A stretch of DNA of 64,000 nucleotides, taken from Phialocephala subalpina (taxonomy: Eukaryota; Ascomycota; Leotiomycetes; Helotiales; Mollisiaceae). The DNA is taken from contig FJOG01000019.1 in NCBI GenBank assembly GCA_900073065.1, positions 897,151 to 961,150 on the forward strand, written 5' to 3'. The notes under the pieces are model-generated. The model searched no databases and was not told where the DNA came from. It saw only the letters and a list, made by a program, of their open reading frames with translations. A program made the translations under genes and the position numbers. Below are positions 34,937 through 46,985 of the stretch, piece after piece. Position 1 is the first letter of the stretch; every line of letters starts with the position of its first letter.

Positions 34937-36259
34937 ATATTTCATTTGGTGATAGAAGAGATGTTGACAGTAATTAGCTCCCGAATGTTTTCCGTTGAAG
35001 GCAGAAGCACGTCTGCATCATTTGTGAAAGCACGTTTCTCCTTACAGTGGAGCAAGCATAAAGCCTCTTCGGAGGCGGGACCTTCGTCCTGCCCACAGCT
35101 GAGCACACCACCGTGGACAACATCTCGCTTTCGTACCGGTGGTTCGTAGTCTTTATATACTTCATGAGAACAAGAAGCTCGCTTACCCAAGTCGGGTGGG
35201 AGTCATGCGAGTTGGAATCAGATGCAGCGTCTCAAAGGTGCGACTTGTGCGTGAATCTTGTGAACTAGAAGTATTTGTTACCAAAAATAGAAGGAGCATT
35301 GGGTGTAGAATACGACTCCTTGTTCTAATTCTCATTGAAATTTTACGCGGGTTATTCCCGTCAGAGTGTCCCAAAGTCGCGACGTGTTCTTGGTCTGCCC
35401 CTCTGCTTCCATTCTCCTTGGTTGAACATTACTAGCAGTCAATTTTCTTTCGTCGTTTAGAAACCCTACTCTTTGACACCAAAGGTCACTTTTTTGAAGT
35501 CAAAACTTTCTGGTATGTAATTGACCCGAATCATTGTCTCTCCTCGAGACGTGGTAGAAATTTCCCCTAAGAGGTTCATAGATTCTGGTTGCAGTAATCA
35601 AGCAATCTGCTTCAGACTTCCAGACTTGCGAATGAAACGAAGCATCAGTTCTTCCAGAAGTTATGCATCCTCTTACTGGAAGAATGTAGGGGACGATTGC
35701 ATGAAGTATGATCTTCTATGACCTTTCAATCCAGAACTCGAGTTTAAACACAGACTTCTTCGATTCTCCATAATGATTGCAACGACTATCGCGGGATTTC
35801 CATCTGCTCAATTGGTACTTTCGATTTCGTGTCTGTAGACCATCTGCTACCTTCACATTGTTCAAGTGTGTCATTCTTTTTCGAATTTTAGCGAGCAGCC
35901 CCCATCTCAGGACAGCCTGATCGCTGAGCGATGAATACGAGTTTTAGCGTTGAGACTTTAGGGTGCTGTCGCTGAATTACAGGCGCAATATCGCTGTAAT
36001 TTCAGGGTATGGTCACTGAATACGGAATCCTTGCATCCACACCAAACCAGCTATCTCCTCATGCATGGAGGGCATGGATGTCCGTCTTGAAACCAGTAAT
36101 AGGTCAGATGCGGCTCTACGCTCTTTTGATTTCATTTGCTCCCATGTCCCAAAGTCAGGACTGTGGTCCACGTTCTCACCATGCAACAAGAAATACAAAA
36201 GCTCGCACCTCCTCCAAATTATACCCAGAGCAGCTTCAAGAACTTCATCATCCCCAACC
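34937..36259. other. Intergenic, no gene seen
   Basis: About 1.3 kb before the aldo/keto reductase. It contains a further TATA-like box near 35152. No recognisable coding region. Confidence 0.45.
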
Positions 36260-37156
36260 ATGTCTCAATCAGTCCCTCTCGTCTTTGGAGCCGCCTCTGT
36301 TATGACTGGCGGGGCTTACCCCAACAGCACATCCATCAACACTCTCTTCGACGTCCTCGAAGAAGTCGGCATCGCAACATTCGACACCGCCCAGCTCTAC
36401 GGCGACTGCGAATCTCTCCTCGGAGCAGCAAACATCTCCAACTGCAACTTCACCATCGACAGTAAATCACCAGGAAATTGGATCCCAGGATCTCTCGACC
36501 CTGCAAAGCTACGTGAAGGTGTTTACACCACTCTCCGTATACTCGGCATCACGAAACTTTCAACTTTCTACATTCATGGTCCGGACCCAGCTTTCCCTCC
36601 TGAGACTTGGCTACCTCCTATCAATGAACTTCATCAAGAAGGTGGCTTCTCATACTTCGGGCTCTCGAACTTCGGTCCTGAAGAGGTGGAGAAGATCCAT
36701 GCACTCTGCGTGAAAAACAACTGGATCCTCCCAACAATGTACCAAGGCAATTTCTCAGCATTCGCCCGCCACACGCAGAAATCTCTCTTCTCACTCCTTC
36801 AAAACCTCAATATCTCATTCTCAGCATACTCTCCCCTCGCAGGCGGTTTTCTCGCCCGCACCTTAGTCGCTGAACTCTCGGCTCCTTCAAACGGAGGACG
36901 TTTCGCCATCGATCCTGAAGGTCCAGAAGGTAAGAAAGGGGGGTTGGGTTTGTATAGACAGTTATACAGTGAAAGATCTGTTTTGGTGAAGGCGTTGGAG
37001 AGGCGGGCTGAAATCTCGAGGGAGGCGGGGTGTAGTTGTCCTGCTGAGTTGGCGTACAGATGGGTTTGTTGGAATGCGGGGTTGAAGGGTGAGAGGGGGG
37101 ATGTTGTTACGGTGGGCGCAAGTAAGCCGGAGCAGTTATTGAGGACCAGGGAGTGA
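36260..37156 (+). CDS. Aldo/keto reductase, cut short by a TGA
   Basis: I chose the ATG at 36260 (MSQSVPLVFGAASVM) because it opens on the first strand of the AKR barrel. The tetrad of NAD(P)H-dependent aldo/keto reductases is visible: Asp and Tyr in FDTAQLYGD, Lys in IDSKSPG and His in FYIHGPDP. The family segments FGLSNFGPEEVE, PTMYQGNFSAF and AYSPLAGGFL follow, so it resembles aflatoxin-aldehyde-reductase-type AKRs. The frame ends at a TGA (37154-37156) after ASKPEQLLRTRE, giving 298 residues. The same frame continues for 32 more codons with a proper AKR ending (GNGGLEERICGTIDELWEEI, then APLDNLHK) to a TAG at 37253-37255. The last helix is therefore lost unless the stop is an error or is read through. 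Confidence 0.8.
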   Translation: MSQSVPLVFGAASVMTGGAYPNSTSINTLFDVLEEVGIATFDTAQLYGDCESLLGAANISNCNFTIDSKSPGNWIPGSLDPAKLREGVYTTLRILGITKLSTFYIHGPDPAFPPETWLPPINELHQEGGFSYFGLSNFGPEEVEKIHALCVKNNWILPTMYQGNFSAFARHTQKSLFSLLQNLNISFSAYSPLAGGFLARTLVAELSAPSNGGRFAIDPEGPEGKKGGLGLYRQLYSERSVLVKALERRAEISREAGCSCPAELAYRWVCWNAGLKGERGDVVTVGASKPEQLLRTRE

Positions 37157-37255
37157 GTGGGGAATGGAGGGTTGGAGGAGAGGATTTGTGGGACGATTGA
37201 TGAGTTGTGGGAGGAGATTGAAGGAGAGGCGCCGCTTGACAATTTGCATAAGTAG

Positions 37256-37636
37256 AAGAGCGGTCAAAGCCAATAATAAATCTAGAGAAGAGAAAATTAC
37301 CTTCGAACTGATGGAAAACATATCGGTTCCGCAACCATCGCTTCCTTGAAAATGCTCACATGTCTGGGAATTTTTGCCTCCAGAGGCTGAAAAACACCCC
37401 AGGCCTTAGATATCTGATGCTGTCCAATCTGTTCTACAATCCACAACCATTTACAAACTCTCAAAATTTTCACACGTCGTGTCTCGCATTCTTACTTGCA
37501 TGCCGAATCCTCTTGCCAAACTGCGACACAATCAGCAGACCCCTCAACATCAAGTGTACTCGAACTTACTCTATGTAAAACGAACGGAATCGGAATGAAA
37601 CAGATGGACAAGCCCCCGAGAAGTGAGTTACCACCC
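37256..37636. other. Intergenic between convergent genes
   Basis: About 0.4 kb between the 3' ends of the reductase and the transporter. Nothing else seen. Confidence 0.5.
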
Positions 37637-39304
37637 TCAATACCAAGTTTGTGAAACAATGATCGTGCCTATGGTAGTCAGCTCCGCAGTAACAGCACTC
37701 AGCCTCATATTGACACTTACAAATAACGGAAACACCACACCAAAACTCGCTCTAAATAGAGTATTCCCCGCATACACTGATGCTGAATACATCGGGTACG
37801 CCATCCCCAAATAATTTAGCATAGGATTGAACAGTGTTATGATAGAGATGGTGAAGATGCCAGACCCCACAATCGGCACAATCCAATGAACACTTTCCCT
37901 TGCAGTCCATCCGTAGAGGAATAAACATACTGGCAATGCAAAGGCACCGAAAAATGATGGCGGAAGGACCATCTCGGGTTTGAAATCCGGCTTGCTCATT
38001 TTCGGAAGGAACGAGTACCTCAGCCAGAGTAGATAAAATGGCAATGTGAGTATGCCTCCGACGAAGATACCAAGGAACGCTAGACCTTGCTCGCCGGTAT
38101 TGAAGTGGTATATGTCGCCAAAGACGAGGGGGAAAGATTCGAACCAGATGTAGAGGACCCCATACAATAGAGCTGTGTACAAATCGAGGAGGAAGACGAC
38201 GGGCTCGAAAAATGATAATATGAAGGCTCGTCCGAGTACGACCATGTGATCTCTCCAGGTGTGTTCAGCTGCGTCGATCTCTGATTGGCTTCGGAGTTTT
38301 GTTTCTTTTGTTGCTTTCCTCAGTCGTTTTGCTCGTCGGTAGAGGATGGTGTCGGGGTTCGTCTCGGGCATTAGGAAGAACAACACCACGAGAACAACAG
38401 CACACGCCCATGTCAACTCCCAGATTGTCCCTGGGTAAGTCAGAAATTGATCCATAAAGATTCTTCGCAACACCTACATCTCCATCCCTTGGCCTGAGCT
38501 GCAAATCCTCCTACAAGTGGACCAAGAACAGGACCAAGAATCCCGAATGCTCCCCAGATGCAAATTCCGTACGCTATTTTGGAAGGAGGATACATGTCAG
38601 CGATTGTTGCCCCACCAGTCGCAAGAACGGGTCCGCCGAAGAAGCCAGTGAAGAAGCGGAAGGCAAGGAACATTGACATGTTTATTGCGTAGCCGGTTGG
38701 GAGCTGGAGTAGGACGAAGGCTAAGAGGGTGTAGAAGTAGATTCCGCTGCGTCCGATTTGTGGCATTTCGGACATTGGGGAGAAGAGCATTGGTCCTAAG
38801 CCATAACCTCTGCGAAGAGAACTCTGTGAGCAAAAGTCTGAAAGGAAAGTTTCGAAGTACCCACAATACAAATGATGAGAGTCCAAGTGTCGCTGCCGTC
38901 TCCCCAACTCCAAATTCTTCCATAATGCTCGCTTCACCGGGCGTGTAGATCGCAGATCCAACATAGACGGCGAAGTTGAGGACGCATATCTGACTTGTTA
39001 CCAACAATTTGCGATTGCTTGTCCAATTTTGTTTTCTGAGAGCTTTGTGAGTACCCTAAAGTCTTCGAAGGACTTGGAAGAATGATTGACGTACCTCTGG
39101 ATCATCTGGGCCCTGCCAAGTCACGAGATGGGTATCTTTCTCTACCTCATCACTTGAACTCTTCTCTGTACCACCAATTGCTTCTTCTTGGATGAATCGT
39201 CTCCATAATGAAGGGTCGAGCTCATCTGGATATTTGAGGAGCTTGTTGCGTGATGTCAAGCGTACGAGTTGCCCGAAAACAGTGTCACGGACGAGGTCAG
39301 GCAT
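37637..39304 (-). CDS. MFS drug/polyamine-type transporter (DHA1-like)
   Basis: Four exons: 39095-39304, 38865-39055, 38478-38809 and 37637-38430; 508 residues. Introns are 39, 55 and 47 nt. The last two joins restore exact family text (SSFVLGYGLGPM and KGWRWTIWELTW). The first join is less certain because the intron is very short and the residues after it fit the family poorly. The N-terminus (RDTVFGQLVRLTSRNK, YPDELDP) is typical of fungal DHA1 drug:proton antiporters. FSPMSEMPQIGR, RFFTGFFGGPVLATGGATIAD and GPVLGPLVGG are the signature loops of the N-terminal six helices. The C-terminal half has the remaining six hydrophobic segments. Expected to sit in the plasma membrane and export small molecules; the substrate is unknown. 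Confidence 0.85.
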
Positions 39305-41336
39305 GCTGGGTCGAGATCTATAGTCGCGACAATAGTGAAGAAGGGAATGAGACAAAATCCTAGCGAAGACGAAGACATTATATTAAAATTTCTACATTGC
39401 AAACGCCGATTCATCTCTAAACATCTCCGAAGAAGTTAGTCATCCAAGATGTTCATCAGTCGTCTTCAACGTGCGTGACCACCGAAATTCGAGGGACCTG
39501 TGCGTGAGTTGAAGCTCTCTTGAGTTCCAATTCGTGAGCCAAGTCCGGAGGAACGAATCAAATCTTAGGAAACGTTGGAATGCAGCATGGATGCAAGAGA
39601 TCGAGGAATTAAATGTCGCCTTGACTAGCATCACGTGGGACCCCTGGCTTGCCCCTGAGATCTATGCGTCGGTTAAAAGACCCTTAGCCTAATCCGTCAG
39701 CAAACTCCGGAGAAGCGAATCATTTTTCTTGAGGGAGTTGAGATCATACAACTTCCTTTGCAAGGACTCCGACTTTACGAGGTTTAGTACAAGTGACTGG
39801 GTGTGCAAGAGGCGGGTTTAGTTGGGGCTCTGCCTGCTAAAGCCGTGAAGTGCAGGTGTACCTGACACTGTTGTCCTGAACCCTGCCGCGGTAAATTATT
39901 GTAATTCGACGTAAAGTGTAAAATGTTGGCTTTGACGATGAAAGGGAAACTATACAGAACTAACTGCTTGTTGTAGCTTTAAGCATATCGTCGTTAAGGA
40001 AGGTTCATGCTTCGCAGATAAAAGTCACGTGTTATATGCCTTCCGTTTCAAGACGTTCGTTCGCCTTACTCGCAAAGCAGACGGCTTCGAGGTTTTGCCG
40101 GTATGCTGTAACGTGTATAGATTTAAATACGCACGAATGTAGCCAATCAAATTCAAGACTTCGTGGCTCAGTTGGTTGTCAGTACCCCTGCATTCTTCTC
40201 GCACTAAGATCTCAAACTAATAGAACAACAGAGAGCGTTGTGAGTCATACCGCATCGACCCATCTCTCTTCAAGTCCTAATCAATCAACAGGGTCTCATA
40301 AGCATGCTTGTGACAAGATTGTACACAATCTGGCCATCCAAAGGGTAAGCTTCATCAACTTCATAGCAAAGATTCAAAAACTAACATCATCCCAGTCGCG
40401 AGTTCGAGTCGTGAGTAATCCTGAAATATCTCAATCTTGAGCAACATCTAACATATAGTAGTCGCCGAGGTCATAAAACCATTCTTTTTGATATTTTTTG
40501 CTACTTTTTTGGATTCGTGGGAGGTGGGGCAATGCGGGGTCAAGAAGCGAACGAGCTTTTGCAGCATCAACTTCTTGATGATCCACTTGGCGTTCTAAGC
40601 GACAAATAGGGGAGAGAAGTTCACGTGCGGCAAAGCTCTCGAGGACAATTCTTCTCTTTTCCTACTCAAGAATGGAGTTTGGAATATGGTGCGGTTCCGT
40701 TGAGTCGAGATGTCAGTTTGGGAAGGCACAAGTCGGGTAGCTGCCTGTCCTACTTGCTTCGAAGTTGAACCTGCTCCCGATACGAGAGTGACTGCTCGCT
40801 CTTTCCCAAAGCATTTGAGATGCCATTTCACTGGATTTCGGCGCGACTTCTTTTCATCCACCATCAACAAAGCTTATTTTCAGTGTTACGATCACTTTTA
40901 CTCCCATCATCGCCTACACTTGACGAAGCAAACATACATTCGACTTATTGGATTCTCGCACACTTCAAATTCTACGACCATAGTTACGGCCGAGCCACAT
41001 CTCATTTCATAACACCACGACTACGGTAACGGCGATATTATGACTTATGACCATCACAAGCAAAGGGATACCTTCAAGAGAGTCCCACAGGCTTGTGACA
41101 AGTGCCGGTGGGTTCGGCCCGGACTCCCGCAAGTATACGAACTGATCTAACATTCACAAGCCTCAGGAAAGTCAATGTTCTGGGCAGGGACCGCAATTCT
41201 CGAGATGTATAGAACAGCAAGAAACCTTGCAGCTTTGGGACTGGAGCCGCGGATGGCATCCGAATCCGAGCATGTGGCTTCTAACAGCGGCCAGGTGAGG
41301 TCTGATTGACTTGTTGCAGACATCAGTTTAACATGT
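39305..41336. other. Intergenic, no gene seen
   Basis: Two kilobases upstream of both the transporter and the Myb/SANT-like gene. A tRNA-like A-box (40166) and a distant B-box-like GAGTTCGAGTC (about 40397) occur, but they do not fold into a tRNA. Confidence 0.4.
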
Positions 41337-42155
41337 ATGAAGGCCTCCCTCATCGCAGATATGTCTTCAGTTGGTTCTGGGCAGGGATCTCCCGAATCCT
41401 CTATATCTGCCGCGACCCCTGATTCTACCGGCCCCAGTCCTTTCTCAGGAACAGGATCGACCGCCTGGATCCCGAAAGAGCTCTTTGCTCTGCTTGAGAA
41501 TATCAAGAAGGAAATCAACACCGGCGCGACCTTTGGAGCTGGGTATGCATCTGATATTTGGGGAAATATATCTGACAAGATCGAGGATCGCTACAAGAAC
41601 GCTGAAGTATGTCGTTCAAAGTGGGTGCAGTTGACGGACCAATGCAAGATGTTTGATGTCATCTTGGGACTACCAGGCTTCACTTGGAACCCCAAGAATT
41701 TCAGGATCGTTGCGAAGCCATATTCGCGCTGGGACGAACTGGAAGTGGTATCACTTTTCCATTCTCTTGTAGAGAGTTCCTCTAATGTCTTTTAGAGCCA
41801 TCCCCAGGTGAGACGATGGGGTAGCTCGGTTCGAACTCCTTTTCCACAGTTCTTCTACATCTTTTACATAGACATGCACGCTACTGATAGAGGCTTGACG
41901 GTCAAGAACGCCTTTCGACTCAACTCCCCACCTAAACAAAACGATGATCCCAAGCCCCATGCGGGTGCTAGAAAGCGCAAGCGAAAGTCGACTGAGGACC
42001 TTGGATCTACAAAGACACCAAAAGGTGGTGGGGACGGTGGCTCTGGAGATGCTGGTTCTGGAGTTGGTGGCTTGGGCAATATTGGCTTTGGGAATAATGA
42101 CTTCGGGGGCAGTGGCAATCCATATTTTCCCGTTCGTTCCGCTCATAGAGTTTAA
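41337..42155 (+). CDS. Myb/SANT-like DNA-binding protein
   Basis: Two exons, 41337-41744 and 41796-42155, with a 51-nt phase-0 intron (GTGGTA to TTTTAG); 255 residues. A second in-frame ATG at 41361 (MSSVGSGQGS) is an equally good start. After a Ser/Gly/Pro-rich leader comes the three-helix Myb/SANT-like domain (PF12776 type): LLENIKKEINTGATFGAGY, IEDRYKNAEVCRSKWVQL, LPGFTWNP and, across the splice, SHPQVRRWG with PFPQFFYIF. The C-terminal region has a basic RKRKRKS nuclear signal and a Gly-rich tail. Proteins of this type are numerous in ascomycetes, and some derive from Harbinger-like transposons. No transposase or terminal repeat is visible here. It probably binds DNA; the target is unknown. 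Confidence 0.75.
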
Positions 42156-44755
42156 GGCAACTAACTGGTCATCAAGACTCGAAGCATTCGATCGAGTGTC
42201 ACGACTGCCGTAGATGATACGTACAGCGGACTAAGTCCGGTAACATAACTAGGAATCAGGACAAAGTTCAACAGGAAGGCGTTCAGAGTTTATGGCCTTC
42301 GAAATATGCATCATGGCTTGAGACCTTCCAGAAGACTTCTAAATGAAATTGCATTGTAAGAGATGTCTATATGTTGTTCTCCAATTCTTTCCTTTCCAAA
42401 TTCACTCTCCTGCACGAGAATATCCTTACTCTGAAGGCTTTTCTCCCGCTCATAGTGTTCTCCTTTTCGAGATTACTTTTCTTTAAATTATTTTTACATT
42501 CATCCTTCCTAAGACCCCTCTCCTTTCCAAAGCTACTTTCCCTTCCAACTTTACTCCAACTTCAAAGCTGCTCTTTTATTCAAAGTTGCTGCCCACCCCA
42601 TGTTCAAGTACTGCCCGGAACCGTTTACCTTCTGGAGCCACTCTCCTTTTCAGCATCGTTCTCTTACAGAATTGCTTTCATCACGTGGGCCATTCTCAAA
42701 GACTTGGAAGACTGCCTTTCCAAGTTTCCAACCTATCCAGGACGCATTGCTCCTTCTTCTTTGGCGCAGCTCAGATCTTCCCTTCACTTACGTAGAACAA
42801 GTCATTCTAAAACCAAGCTTTCAACCAGACCTCTCGATGATGAAACGCCCACCCTCTCGGTTTGGAGAACTGTAGTGGGAGGCTCCAGAGAAGCGAAAAT
42901 CCGAAGATTATCATTGGAGACTTGCTTTGAAGCTCTGAGTCGAATCCAAACGACGACCTCTCCAGTTTTCATCAAGGCGGGAAGTGCAACAGGATGTGAC
43001 TTGAGAATGGAAACGTGCTGAACAAAGGCAGAAATGTGGGAGTATTGACAACGGTGTTTGTTTAGCAGCAGTATGGACGTCAGACGAGATTCGCTTCCAA
43101 CAACCATGCATTCCGATTCTGGGGTGACCGGTCAACGTCTTGCCATTCTCTTTCAGCGCTGCACTATATGGTTACAACAAAATGCTATTGGTCCATTGTC
43201 CATCTGAGATCGTGGGATCGAGGGAACGAGTCTTGTTTCGTGCTTCTCTGAGCTCGGAGAACGCAAAGGAGGCCGGTATTTATACCCCGCGTTACTCCCT
43301 CGAAACATTAAGCACAACCATCTTCGCGTTGCTCTCAAAATTTCACGAGTGGAGATTTGATGCCAAGTTTTCATAAAAACATGAATGCCAATGAAGAAGG
43401 CAGACAATGTTGTCTTCCATTTGAGTTTCATCTCAACCTTTCTTTAGGCGATCATCACTCGAGGAAGCGCTTCAATGTCTCAGACTTACAGAGACTTTTG
43501 GGCAATTCTTTCCCTCTCTCAAATTTCCGTTTACCACCATTGGTTAACAGGTCCATCCTGGCATCTGAACAAGTCTAGGTTAGGCTGGGAGATTAAAAGC
43601 GGGGCTTCGAGGTCACAATTCAACGGACAACCTGGAGGATTAAAGTTAACTTCATGAGCCTGATGGGCTTCACATCAGCGCTCAAAATTGTAGGGCTTGG
43701 ATTTAGAACTCAAAAGCCAAAGTTTCGTCCACAGAGCCTGCTCGAAAGATGTCTCAAAGCAATTGACAACAAATTCAAGATAACAACAAAAAGCACCTCT
43801 AGACGAATGGCGACTCAACGTAACGCTGCTGTGTGCAAAACGCACCCGAGACTCGGAGAGCAGAAATGGACCATGAGGCTTCGGACATAAGACGACCATG
43901 GAGACCAACTCCCACCAGCAGCCAGATAGCTCATTGATCTCTTTGAGTTTGTTTCGTACTGGTCTAACACGGACGAAGGAACGGTTTTATAGCCAGATGC
44001 TTATCGACGAAAGACATTGCTAGGCTCTCCCTCATCACAAACAAATGCTGAAAGGTGAATCAAAGGCATACATAGGTAGAGAAGTCATCAATCAAGACAG
44101 GGACACTTACAAACGAAAAGCACCAACACCTGAATAGGCGCTAGGCTAAGGGTGCGGTGAGTATATATAGTAGACCTCAAGCAAAGATCAAAGGTGTCGC
44201 AAAGAATTTGGTGAATTGGGAGATCCAGGGGCTGTGCCTGCTCGGAGACGAGACACATCATGCTTAAGAAACGAGGATGAGTTATTGTTGACTGCAACGT
44301 AAGGATTTTCTGGTAATCACCCCGAGAAATATTCAGGGGGTGGAAGGGGAGATAGAAAGTAACGTCGTTGATAATGGGATAAATTGACAACTTAATTTGA
44401 GGATTCGTAAAAGCCCTGAGGGCAATGGAGGAAAAGCAAGTGGTTCGTCACACTTATTGACAAGGTGGCTACTGGCCGTCTAAGTTAGAGGCAAGCAAGA
44501 AGAATGAAAGCTACGGGCAGGCAGCAGATTGTCCCAAGGTCTTTTTGGACAATCTCGTTCTCGTGGGTGCGACAAATGCCCATCAATGCTCGGTTTCCAG
44601 GTTTCATCGATGGCAATCGAGGTGTCCATTCTTGCCTACCGAGAGGAAACAACAAGGGAACGATCAATTTGAAAACTGTAGCAAAACTTCGCAGTGAACT
44701 CATACCATACAGCTCGCATCCATTCCATCATTGCCCTACAACCCACAAAACAACT
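42156..44755. other. Intergenic, no gene seen
   Basis: About 2.6 kb. A pyrimidine-rich stretch at 42380-42620 has loosely repeated CTCCTTTTC/CCTTTCCAAA text. TATA-like boxes near 43269 and 44163 and a GGTTTTATA near 43990 could be further eroded members of the TATA-box repeat family. Confidence 0.4.
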
Positions 44756-46298
44756 TCACAACCCCATACTCCTCTTCAACATCAAAACCTCATGTTTCGT
44801 AACAAAAACACCTTTACTCTCCTGCCCTGTCCCCACACTCTCTTCCCCATCCGCATCCAAACCCATCTCCAACGCTTCTACCAAATCCCTAACCTTAGCA
44901 CCTTCCCACTCCCCGTCCTGCGTCGTCCAAAACACTCGCTTGATACCAAAGGAATGCATAGCTGATACGCAACGATAACATGGTCGCGAGGCTCGGATCT
45001 GTGGTTTGTGTTCTCGTGTTGGCTTGTCGGTGGGAGAAGAGGGAGAGATGGAGCGAGAGAGAGGGGAGAGTTCGTCGTAGAGGGAGGAGGGCTCGTATTT
45101 CGGGCTGGGGGTAGGTGGGGGAGGGTCTGCGGGCTTGTTGTGGTTGGTGGGCTTGATAGGGGTCATATTGTGAGAACCCAAGCGAGCGACGTAGAGGTCC
45201 GAACCTTTGAGGCGGAGGTCCTTGGTGCGGGAGGCGACAGAGTGTTTGGTGCTGAGAGATTTGTTCTTGGTGATTAGGATCTGCTGGGGCTTTGGCGTGG
45301 TAGGAGTAGGAGGAGCTTTCTTGGAAGGCTGAAGTGTGTTAGCTCTGATTTCGGTAGGATATGAGTTGATGCTTACCTTGTTTTTGGTCTTTTTTGTGTT
45401 TATGAACTCATCGGTAGAGCTGCTAGAGCTGGAAAGCTGTGTGCTTAGTGATACACCATCGTCATCAGACTTAGAAGAATGCGGCTCTGAACCGCACTTA
45501 TGTTGATAGTGCTTGTGTTGAGGCTTGTGAGGATAGTAGGGTTTCTTGTACTGATACGTGTACTCGTACTCGTGCCGATTCTTCTTCCTGAGGTGTTTCT
45601 CGTGACTTTCGTTCGGATCCGCCGCCACGTTCTCGTTCTCCTTCAGATAGCCAGCGTTCTCCTCCTTGTTGTTGGTCTTGTAGGTGTCCTTGTTGACTTG
45701 GTTGAGATGAACCTGGTTCAAAGCCCTGCTTTTGAATAGAGAACTTGCCACCGTAGGCCTTGCCTTCGCTAGCGTCCGCGCAGACAGCCGCTGTGTACGC
45801 TTTGAGGGCTCGCGCTCGGGCTTTTCGTTTTTTAGAATCACCCGGTAACTTAAAGCACGGTTTTTCGAAGCACTTCGCGGAGCGAGCCAAGCTTTGAGAA
45901 GACAAGGTGCCGGAAGAGAGGGAGAGAGCGGATCGGATGGCCATCATCTCGGAGTGCATGCTCAGAGCGACGTTGGCATTGTGGCCACAGCCCATGGTCT
46001 CGAATGGCGTGAACGTGCCTTCGTCCTGCTGACTGTCCTGCTTCGACTTACTCTTCGGCTTGGGCTTCGATTTCAAGCGCTCCTTGAGCTCAGCGATGGC
46101 TGGACCATCGATGGAGTTGGATGGCAGCGTGCCAGTCTTCAGAGCACCGCCATCGAAGCCAGGTCTGTAGCAGTTGAAACCCTGACCGATAACCTTGCCG
46201 CCGCGAACGATGATTGCACCATGGCGATAGTGGAGGGGCGAAAGCTCGGCCTGAGCAAGGCAAAGGGAGAGATAGATGTCGTTTCTTGCAGGAGACAT
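44756..46298 (-). CDS. Cytidine/deoxycytidylate deaminase-fold protein, frame broken in the linker
   Basis: The start at 46298 reads MSPARNDIYLSLCLAQAELS, HGAIIVRGGKVIGQGFN and, after a Lys/Ser-rich insert, VALSMHSEMMAIRSA. H-S-E is the first half of the zinc site and proton donor of deaminases. The second half, RPCYRCVSAMHSFGIKRVFW (P-C-x-x-C), lies more than 250 codons later in a different frame that ends at 44756. The two frames overlap in 45498-45841, a low-complexity Gln/Lys/Tyr/His-rich linker, with no fitting intron. A one-base change there, or an assembly error, is the simplest reading. A separate 48-nt intron (45329-45376, GTAAGC, CTAAC branch site, CTTCAG) is likely in the second part; being a multiple of 3 it does not alter the frame. 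The substrate cannot be told from sequence. Confidence 0.65.
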
Positions 46299-46724
46299 TT
46301 TGATTTATGATCAAGTGACTGAGTGGGGGCTGGGAGGTGCGTTTGAGAGTTGGAAGGTGGTTAACTTGAGTCTAGAAGACTGGTGATTTTGTTTGAGTGC
46401 TTTGGTTGAGATTTAGTTGAACTTTGCGTTGTGCTGTGAACGTCGTGATATCTTTTGAGGCTGTGAAGTTGGGAAATCTTGAGTCACTGTGGTTGATTTT
46501 GATTGGCTAGCGGCGGTTACTCCCAAGGTTCTGCTTCCTTGAACTTCACTCTCACAGTATGGAATAATTACTCGGCTCAGATTGAATTTCTCAATTAACG
46601 TCTACCTTATTGCCTAGGTGAAAAATTCAGACTTTTCAGGATAACGCCTCCAGATCACGATATTCTGTGATCAACCATAGACGCCAAATTCAACGCCGCC
46701 AATGCCACATTAGTATCAATCGAA
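46299..46724. other. Promoter side of the deaminase gene
   Basis: About 0.4 kb upstream of the deaminase start. No gene seen. Confidence 0.5.
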
Positions 46725-46985
46725 TCCCCAACCCTCAAACGACTCCATTGTCAATAGCCGCGGTTTTCTCAAGAGTGGAAGCAGTATTGCCAACCCCTCG
46801 AATAGCCCCATTGCCAATAGAAAAAGAAGTTCTCAAGAGTCGAAGCAGTATCTCTAGTCCTCGAGAACTCCTTGGCCAACGGCAGAAGTATTTCTCATGA
46901 GTTAAAGTAGTATCATAGCGAGTCTCCAACCCTCAAACGACTCCCTTGTCAATAGCAGGAGGCTTTCTCAAAGTCGAAGAACTCT
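46725..46985. repeat. Degenerate tandem copies of the rsc7 3' end
   Basis: The text CCAACCCTCAAACGACTCC followed by TTGTCAATAG and TTTCTCAA occurs at about 46727 and again at about 46926, where it includes the rsc7 stop codon region. Shorter partial units (CCAATAGAAAAAGAAGTTCT, CTCAAGAGTCGAAGCAGTAT) lie between. On the minus strand the distal unit still reads STLEKTAAIDNGVV against STLRKPPAIDKGVV at the real C-terminus. Confidence 0.65.

Noticed and set aside
40166..40408. tRNA-like A box (TGGCTCAGTTGG) and B box (GAGTTCGAGTC) 230 bp apart
   Set aside because: No acceptor-stem pairing, no D-stem partner and no anticodon arm can be drawn. The spacing is far too large for a tRNA.
42371..43021. 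216-codon plus-strand frame rich in Phe and Leu
   Set aside because: It is the translation of a pyrimidine-rich tract, with no domain, no splice support and no recognisable motif.
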